From NCBI RefSeq assembly GCF_014648275.1, contig NZ_BMQU01000020.1:17153-81152 (forward strand): a stretch of DNA of 64,000 bases. Direction: 5' to 3'. The stretch's first letter is position 1; every line of letters begins with the position of its first letter. Positions 60,063 through 64,000 of the stretch are shown here, in pieces. The notes under the pieces were generated by a model that had not been told where the DNA came from, did not search any database, and saw nothing but the letters and a program-made list of their open reading frames with translations. The position numbers and the translations under genes were made by a program. Source of the stretch: Pseudomonas laurentiana (GTDB lineage Bacteria; Pseudomonadota; Gammaproteobacteria; Pseudomonadales; Pseudomonadaceae).

Positions 60063-60100
60063 TTGGTTACACTGCGTCTTTATCTATCCAGCTGTTTGCC

Positions 60101-60601
60101 ATGACTGTTCTCAAGTACCTGCAAGCCTACCCAGCCAACCTGCAAGATCAGGTGCGCCAGATGATCGCCAGCAACCGCCTGGGTGATTATCTGGCGCAGC
60201 GGTATAGCGAACGGCATCAGGTGCAGAGTGATAAGGCGTTGTATGCCTATACCCAGGCCATCAGGCAGGAGTACCTGCGCAATGCGCCGAACCTGGACAA
60301 GGTTCTGTTCGATAACCGGCTGGACCTGACCCACCGGGCGCTGGGTCTGCATACGGCGGTGTCGCGGGTGCAAGGTGGCAAGCTCAAGGCAAAGAAAGAG
60401 ATACGTATTGCCTCGTTGTTCAAGGAGGCGGCTCCGCAGTTTCTGCGCATGATCGTGGTGCATGAACTGGCGCACTTCAAGGAGGCCGAGCACAACAAGG
60501 CCTTCTATCAGCTCTGTGAGTACATGCAGCCGGGCTACCATCAGTTGGAGTTCGACTTGCGTGTTTACCTGACCTGGCGGGAGTTGCCTGCCCAGGACTG
60601 A
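60101..60601 (+). CDS. YgjP-like metallopeptidase-domain protein
   Basis: 166-residue protein of the YgjP/WLM (M48-like) family, with HExxH as HELAHFKEAEH from residue 121. The N-terminal half is helical. The presence of the zinc motif suggests a protease or a zinc-binding role; the family is barely characterised. It lies 38 bp after the GGDEF-EAL gene and 17 bp before a winged-helix gene. Confidence 0.88.
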   Translation: MTVLKYLQAYPANLQDQVRQMIASNRLGDYLAQRYSERHQVQSDKALYAYTQAIRQEYLRNAPNLDKVLFDNRLDLTHRALGLHTAVSRVQGGKLKAKKEIRIASLFKEAAPQFLRMIVVHELAHFKEAEHNKAFYQLCEYMQPGYHQLEFDLRVYLTWRELPAQD

Positions 60602-60618
60602 TCGACAAGGATTTGCCA

Positions 60619-60915
60619 ATGGATGTGAGCAAGACCAAGACCAGCTTTTACCGCCGCCTTTACGTTGCCTGGCTGATCGACAGCCAGACCGCCAGTAGCG
60701 TTCCCGCGCTGATGGAGGCTACCGGCATGCCGCGGCGTACAGCCCAGGACACGATTGCCGCTTTGGCCGACCTGGACATTCTCTGCGAGTTCGAGCAACA
60801 AGCCGGAGCACGTAATCACGCAGGGCATTACCGGATTCGCGACTGGGGGGCGATTGACCCACAGTGGGTGCTTCAGCACCTGGGGCACATCCGCGAGGTG
60901 TTGGGTTACCCCTGA
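60619..60915 (+). CDS. winged helix-turn-helix protein
   Basis: 98-residue protein, from ATG 60619 (MDVSKTKTSFYRRLYVAWL) with AAGGA about 8 nt upstream. A predicted helix-turn-helix is centred on VPALMEATGMPRRTAQDTIA (about residues 29-48), followed by a beta wing around 70. Likely a small DNA-binding protein, target unknown. It is the last intact gene before the elaA remnant. Confidence 0.75.
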   Translation: MDVSKTKTSFYRRLYVAWLIDSQTASSVPALMEATGMPRRTAQDTIAALADLDILCEFEQQAGARNHAGHYRIRDWGAIDPQWVLQHLGHIREVLGYP

Positions 60916-60960
60916 TGCTGTTGCGTGAACGACGGTGTCATAGGCCATTGTGGTCAGTTG

Positions 60961-61122
60961 CTAACGGCGCATGCCGATATGCGCAATACCGTCTTCCAGA
61001 TAGGCTTCACCTGCGACCTTGAAGCCATGGCGAGCGTAGTAATCCTGCAGATGCGCTTGCGCTGACAGGTACACCGGGACTTCGGGCCAGAGCTGCTCGG
61101 CGTGCTTCAGGCCTTGCTCCAT
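60961..61122 (-). pseudogene. elaA: elaA-type GNAT acetyltransferase, C-terminal remnant
   Basis: The 53 C-terminal residues of an ElaA-like acetyltransferase remain, from MEQGLKHAEQLWPE to the terminal AHIGMRR. The rest of the GNAT domain (about 95 residues with the acetyl-CoA site) is absent. The homology stops exactly at 61122, where foreign sequence starts with TGT. An ATG at 61179 inside the foreign DNA makes a 72-residue chimeric frame that could be translated but would not be a functional acetyltransferase. Confidence 0.85.
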
Positions 61123-61129
61123 TGTAGGT

Positions 61130-61258
61130 TCACAAAATAGGTGATAGGCCAGACCCCGTGAAATTGGAATCTTCGCCATTTTTTTTGTGAAATGAAGGGG
61201 TGCTTTTCACAGAAAAGCCGAGAAATCCCTACTCACCAATCACAAAAGTTGATTGGCC
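61130..61258 (+). repeat. iterated terminal sites resembling TnsB-binding repeats
   Basis: TCACAAAATAGGTGATAGGC (61130-61149) and TCACAAAAGTTGATTGGCC (61240-61258) agree at nearly all positions apart from a 2-nt gap. A weaker TTCACAGAAAAG lies at 61206-61217, and an inverted TTCACAAAAA near 61187-61196. Iterated sites at an element end are typical for transposases of the Tn7/Tn5053 type. Confidence 0.55.
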
Positions 61259-61796
61259 TGGAAAGGGCCGTTTACGACCGACGCGTGACTTTTCGGTAAG
61301 GGATGAGGAGTAGTCGCAGCGATCCTTTAGCTCCTAGTCTGGCGACCTTGGGTTCAGAATCCGACTGGCAATGCCCGCCGTCACTACTTCAGAGGAACCA
61401 GCTTCCTCTGCTGCCAAAATTGCGGGGGGCTCATGCTGGTACCCAGGCCCGACAAATGCGCAGTTGCAGCCCTCAATTGCAAGGCTATCCAAAGCGGCAC
61501 GCGTGTCAATCAAGATCTGATGCATGACGATGGCCGGCCTCACGGAGGTGAAACCGGAGATTCAGATTGACTAAACCGACCCCGTAGACACCAACCTCCA
61601 CGAAGGCCGCTATCGACCCAAAGCTGTCCTTCAAGAAAGGCAGCTAACGGCGAGAAGCGGTCATTTTGTATCTACAGGTTTCGGGGCGATTCACTCGTCT
61701 GATGCTCAGGAGCACCAGGATGGGCGTCAAGGAGGTGGTCATCTTGAGGTGGACTATGCTGACCAGTTGCTCTCAAATCTAATCGTGAGGTCCTCC
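61259..61796. other. noncoding stretch near the island end
   Basis: No well-supported gene in these 538 bp. A minus-strand frame of 63 codons (61334-61525, MHQILIDTRAALDSLAIEG) has protein-like composition but no good ribosome-binding site. It may be a remnant. The stretch probably holds the promoter for the cargo genes that follow. Confidence 0.4.
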
Positions 61797-62198
61797 ATGG
61801 CAAACCCCAATCTGCTGGCTCTATTCAGAGATGAAGTCCTTCTGACCGGGCCTGAAAGCTCCCTTCCAAGCAACCTATCTCAGTTCTGGCTTGAGGAGCT
61901 CCAGAGTCATCTGGAGAGGTATTTCGACGGTTTGAACTCGGATTCAGATGCAGAAGAGAAGGATCTCGACATCTCTCTCCCACTCGCAGCGATCATCCAC
62001 ATCTTGTTCGCGAAGAATGGTGGGGAGGAGATATCCGAGAGCTCTGAAAAGCTGTACGAGTATTTCCAAGACTACCGGCTCGAACTGGCCCTTGAAGAGA
62101 TCACGCGAAAGACTCATGTGGCTGCCGAGGCTGCAACCATTGAGACCATCTTCACCAACCGAGATGTCCTGGTGGAACAAGGCCCCCTTCTTCAATAG
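61797..62198 (+). CDS. hypothetical cargo protein
   Basis: 133-residue protein from ATG 61797 (MANPNLLALFRDEVLLTG), with GAGG six nt upstream; a GTG at 61749 is the alternative. It is acidic, with a DSDAEEKDLD patch near 47-56, and seems entirely helical. No membrane helix or signal is seen and I do not recognise the family. It lies 12 bp before the next gene, so both are probably one transcriptional unit. Confidence 0.6.
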   Translation: MANPNLLALFRDEVLLTGPESSLPSNLSQFWLEELQSHLERYFDGLNSDSDAEEKDLDISLPLAAIIHILFAKNGGEEISESSEKLYEYFQDYRLELALEEITRKTHVAAEAATIETIFTNRDVLVEQGPLLQ

Positions 62199-62210
62199 GT
62201 ACCTCCACCG

Positions 62211-63677
62211 ATGCCATCGCCGGCGGGCACGCTCCGAGGCATTGATGGAATGCATTTTGACGGCTGCCGAGATCAGCGAATGAAAGAAATTGCTGCGCCG
62301 ATGTTCGATCTAATCGCTTTGTCGCTTCCACGAGGGTTGGGGTTTGGGGACAGCCCGCCAGTAGGGGCATGGCTTAGTGAGGACGGAATTTCTTGTGCCG
62401 CTCTAACCCGAAATATCCATTCCGGCAGCTTCGGAATTGTCACCTTGCGGCGTCGTGTCGATAGCGTGTGGGTGCTCCTCAGCCATAGTGAGCGCACCAC
62501 TGGCGAGTCTGAAGCCCGCGCCTCAATCAGCCATTTTCTCTATACCCAAGCCCATCCGCTTCCACTCCCTTCAGGTGAACGACGACGTGCTCCTCTAAGC
62601 AGAATGGGTAAGCGCACACCAAGCGTGGTGTTCAAATCACTATTTGATCCAAGCCGCCGTATTGGGGCGTGGGCGCTGAATCAACTGTATCTCGCACTGC
62701 CATCCCCAGACAGAAATTGGGTTCCCGATTGCCAGACTGAGAATTTTCACACTCGCCTCTGGGAAGCCCACCTATTAGCGATTTTTCGTGAACAGGGACT
62801 CTTGGTCACCCAGCCTAAAGAATCACCCGATTTTCACATCGAGAATAGGCTGGGAGATGAGGCCTGGGTTGAAGCAGTGACAGCCAACCCGGAAGAGCGG
62901 TATGAGCATTTTGGCGCCTCGCCGGTCCCCCCACCCGCTGACCGACATGAGCGTTTCTTAGGAGCGGCTGCAGAAAGGTTTGCGAGGACCATCCAAAACA
63001 AATTGGACAAGCGTTACGAATCCCTACCGCACGTGGAGGGTAAGCCGCTCATTCTGGCCTTAGCCGATTTCCATGCGCCCAGTTCAATGCTGTGGAGCAG
63101 GGAGTCGCTCATCAGCTATCTCTATGGCTTTGCAGTTCACTCATCTGCGCATCGTGGTACGCACCTGATAACTGTGGAGGAAGAGACATCTCTGCTATCA
63201 GGGCGCCCCAACGGCCTATTTACGCTAATGGAAAATGCCCATCTTTCAGCGGTCATTTTCACCAATGCCTGCACAGTGCCAAAGCTCAGCCGAGTGCCGA
63301 TCTCAGGTGGAGCTCATCTAGACGGGTACCGATACTTGCGGTTTGGTGAGTTTTTCGACCGTTCTCCGGGAGCATCACGAGGTATCCCATTTCTGTTGGA
63401 TGTAGCGTCCAGCGACTACGGTCAGCTCTGGCCGCAATATGGCTACGAGCCGTGGTCTGCTGAAGTGGAGGTATTCCATAACCCTATGGCACTATACCCG
63501 GTGCCTAATGAGTTGATACCAGAAGTCACCCACTGGAGAGAAGTAAACGGAAGAGTCGAGTGCGAATCTTTCTTTGATGTATCCATACTCCGATCCAGAA
63601 CACTCGTCCTCAGTGCAAACGCTAAGGTTCCGTCACTCGATGAGTTGCTGACAGCAGCCAGTCCTCCAGAGCTCTGA
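62211..63677 (+). CDS. uncharacterised protein with PD-(D/E)XK-like core
   Basis: 488 residues from ATG 62211 (or 465 from ATG 62280). The region FHTRLWEAHLLAIF, then ESPDFHIENR and DEAWVEAVTANP, resembles the nuclease-fold order E...PD...E (Glu185, Asp207, Glu221). The Lys expected two residues after the second Glu is replaced (EAV). From memory, similar proteins in pseudomonads carry the misleading label 'glycosaminoglycan attachment site'. An N-terminal domain of about 120 residues and a C-terminal region of about 200 are unassigned. Function unknown. Confidence 0.65.
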   Translation: MPSPAGTLRGIDGMHFDGCRDQRMKEIAAPMFDLIALSLPRGLGFGDSPPVGAWLSEDGISCAALTRNIHSGSFGIVTLRRRVDSVWVLLSHSERTTGESEARASISHFLYTQAHPLPLPSGERRRAPLSRMGKRTPSVVFKSLFDPSRRIGAWALNQLYLALPSPDRNWVPDCQTENFHTRLWEAHLLAIFREQGLLVTQPKESPDFHIENRLGDEAWVEAVTANPEERYEHFGASPVPPPADRHERFLGAAAERFARTIQNKLDKRYESLPHVEGKPLILALADFHAPSSMLWSRESLISYLYGFAVHSSAHRGTHLITVEEETSLLSGRPNGLFTLMENAHLSAVIFTNACTVPKLSRVPISGGAHLDGYRYLRFGEFFDRSPGASRGIPFLLDVASSDYGQLWPQYGYEPWSAEVEVFHNPMALYPVPNELIPEVTHWREVNGRVECESFFDVSILRSRTLVLSANAKVPSLDELLTAASPPEL

Positions 63678-63812
63678 CGGCGGCGGGGTGGCCGCATCGT
63701 TGCCACGCAGGTAGATGAGAATTTCTCAGCAAGCTACCCAGCCAGGGGAAGGACATGAGATCCCCTGCGCAATTCAGGACCGTTGAAGCGTCACCTCTCT
63801 TCGGGTAAAAGC

Positions 63813-64000
63813 ATGACCGTCATACAACGCTACAACAGCGTCATACCCGAGAGCATAGGAAGAAAAATGTCGATCCAAGGACTAAAACGATACTTTGGAA
63901 ACAAGATTCACGCAGTGATAATGATGGCCCCGCTTAAGGAAACTCTGAAAAAGGCTTCGAGATTTGGTGAAATACCCGCCTCACAGGAATCGAACGGTTG
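63813..64000 (+). CDS. start of an unidentified gene, open to window end
   Basis: A frame beginning ATG 63813 (MTVIQRYNSVIPE) or, with a better ribosome-binding site (AGGAAG), ATG 63867 (MSIQGLKRYFGNKIHAVI) stays open to the last base. It is 62 or 44 codons long as seen. The protein is basic. I do not recognise it. Confidence 0.4.
   Translation, partial: MTVIQRYNSVIPESIGRKMSIQGLKRYFGNKIHAVIMMAPLKETLKKASRFGEIPASQESNG

Larger units (their letters stand above)
61123..64000. mobile_element. end of a transposon-like island, possibly Tn7-like, cut by window end
   Basis: Foreign DNA interrupting elaA. The terminus is TGTAGG, with the ACAAAATAG core eight bases in. The same core and position occur in Tn7 ends (TGTGGGCGGACAAAATAG). 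At least two further similar sites lie within 140 bp. Composition is less GC-rich than the core genome. Cargo seen here is three unrecognised genes. No transposase or integrase is in the window, and the other end is outside it. Confidence 0.55.

Noticed and set aside
61334-61525. 63-codon minus-strand frame as a gene
   Set aside because: No good ribosome-binding site and no recognised family; kept only as a note in the noncoding entry.
62211-63677. Identification of the PD-(D/E)XK-like protein as TnsA of a Tn7-like element
   Set aside because: It is far longer than TnsA, lacks the catalytic Lys, and no tnsB/tnsC follows within the window.

Overview
The window is chromosomal DNA of a Pseudomonas, most like the P. 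putida / P. fluorescens lineage. Supporting evidence is high GC, a class II (medium-chain-length) polyhydroxyalkanoate locus in the order phaC1-phaZ-phaC2-phaD with phaI-phaF, a Pil-Chp chemosensory cluster beside gshB and a TonB3-like gene, a pyrR-pyrB-pyrC' operon with a degenerate dihydroorotase, an S-adenosylhomocysteine riboswitch before ahcY, and REP/REPIN repeats. Almost the whole window is ordinary core genome. The last 2.9 kb is foreign.

Layout. 1-5140 (minus): tatC (cut by the window edge), tatB, tatA, hisE, hisI, then ubiB, ubiJ, ubiE. 5271-11996: PHA locus, with a granule-region protein and phasins phaI-phaF on plus and phaC1-phaZ-phaC2-phaD on minus, meeting at a terminator. 12342-14710 (minus): DUF971 gene and hslVU, with a heat-shock-type promoter and a TTG start for hslV. 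15011-20890 (minus): pyrC', pyrB, pyrR, ruvX, algH, a tonB gene, gshB. 21092-30306 (plus): pilG, pilH, pilI, pilJ, chpA, chpC; the methylation genes pilK and chpB are absent. 30361-38524: trhA, rsmE, bioA, an exported FAD amine oxidase with a lysine/alanine tail, cytochrome b561, yceI, rhlE. 38747-42100 (minus): a periplasmic binding protein, metF, ahcY and its SAH riboswitch. 42284-48927: thioesterase, a small DUF gene with a structured leader, a tandem REPIN array, a DMT transporter, MAPEG, mltA, a c-type cytochrome lipoprotein, a DUF1090 gene, ligB. 49078-51351: metK and an ArsR-methyltransferase fusion with a perfect palindrome as likely operator. 51544-57727 (plus): tkt, epd, pgk, two small lipoproteins, fba. 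57942-60915: a REC-PAS-GGDEF-EAL protein, a YgjP-like metalloprotein and a winged-helix protein.

The methyl cycle is represented twice. ahcY-metF lies behind an SAH riboswitch, and metK lies behind a regulator that fuses an ArsR-type DNA-binding domain to a methyltransferase domain, so both arms may respond to SAM/SAH state. The central-carbon genes (tkt-epd-pgk-fba) form one long co-directional block.

The most interesting region is the right end. An elaA-type acetyltransferase gene is cut after its last 53 codons at 61122/61123. The foreign DNA starts with TGT and carries repeated 20-bp sites resembling the TnsB-binding sites of Tn7-like transposons. Its cargo, as far as visible, is two adjacent unrecognised genes (one with a PD-(D/E)XK-like core lacking the lysine) and the start of a third. 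No transposase gene lies inside the window, so the Tn7-like assignment is inference.
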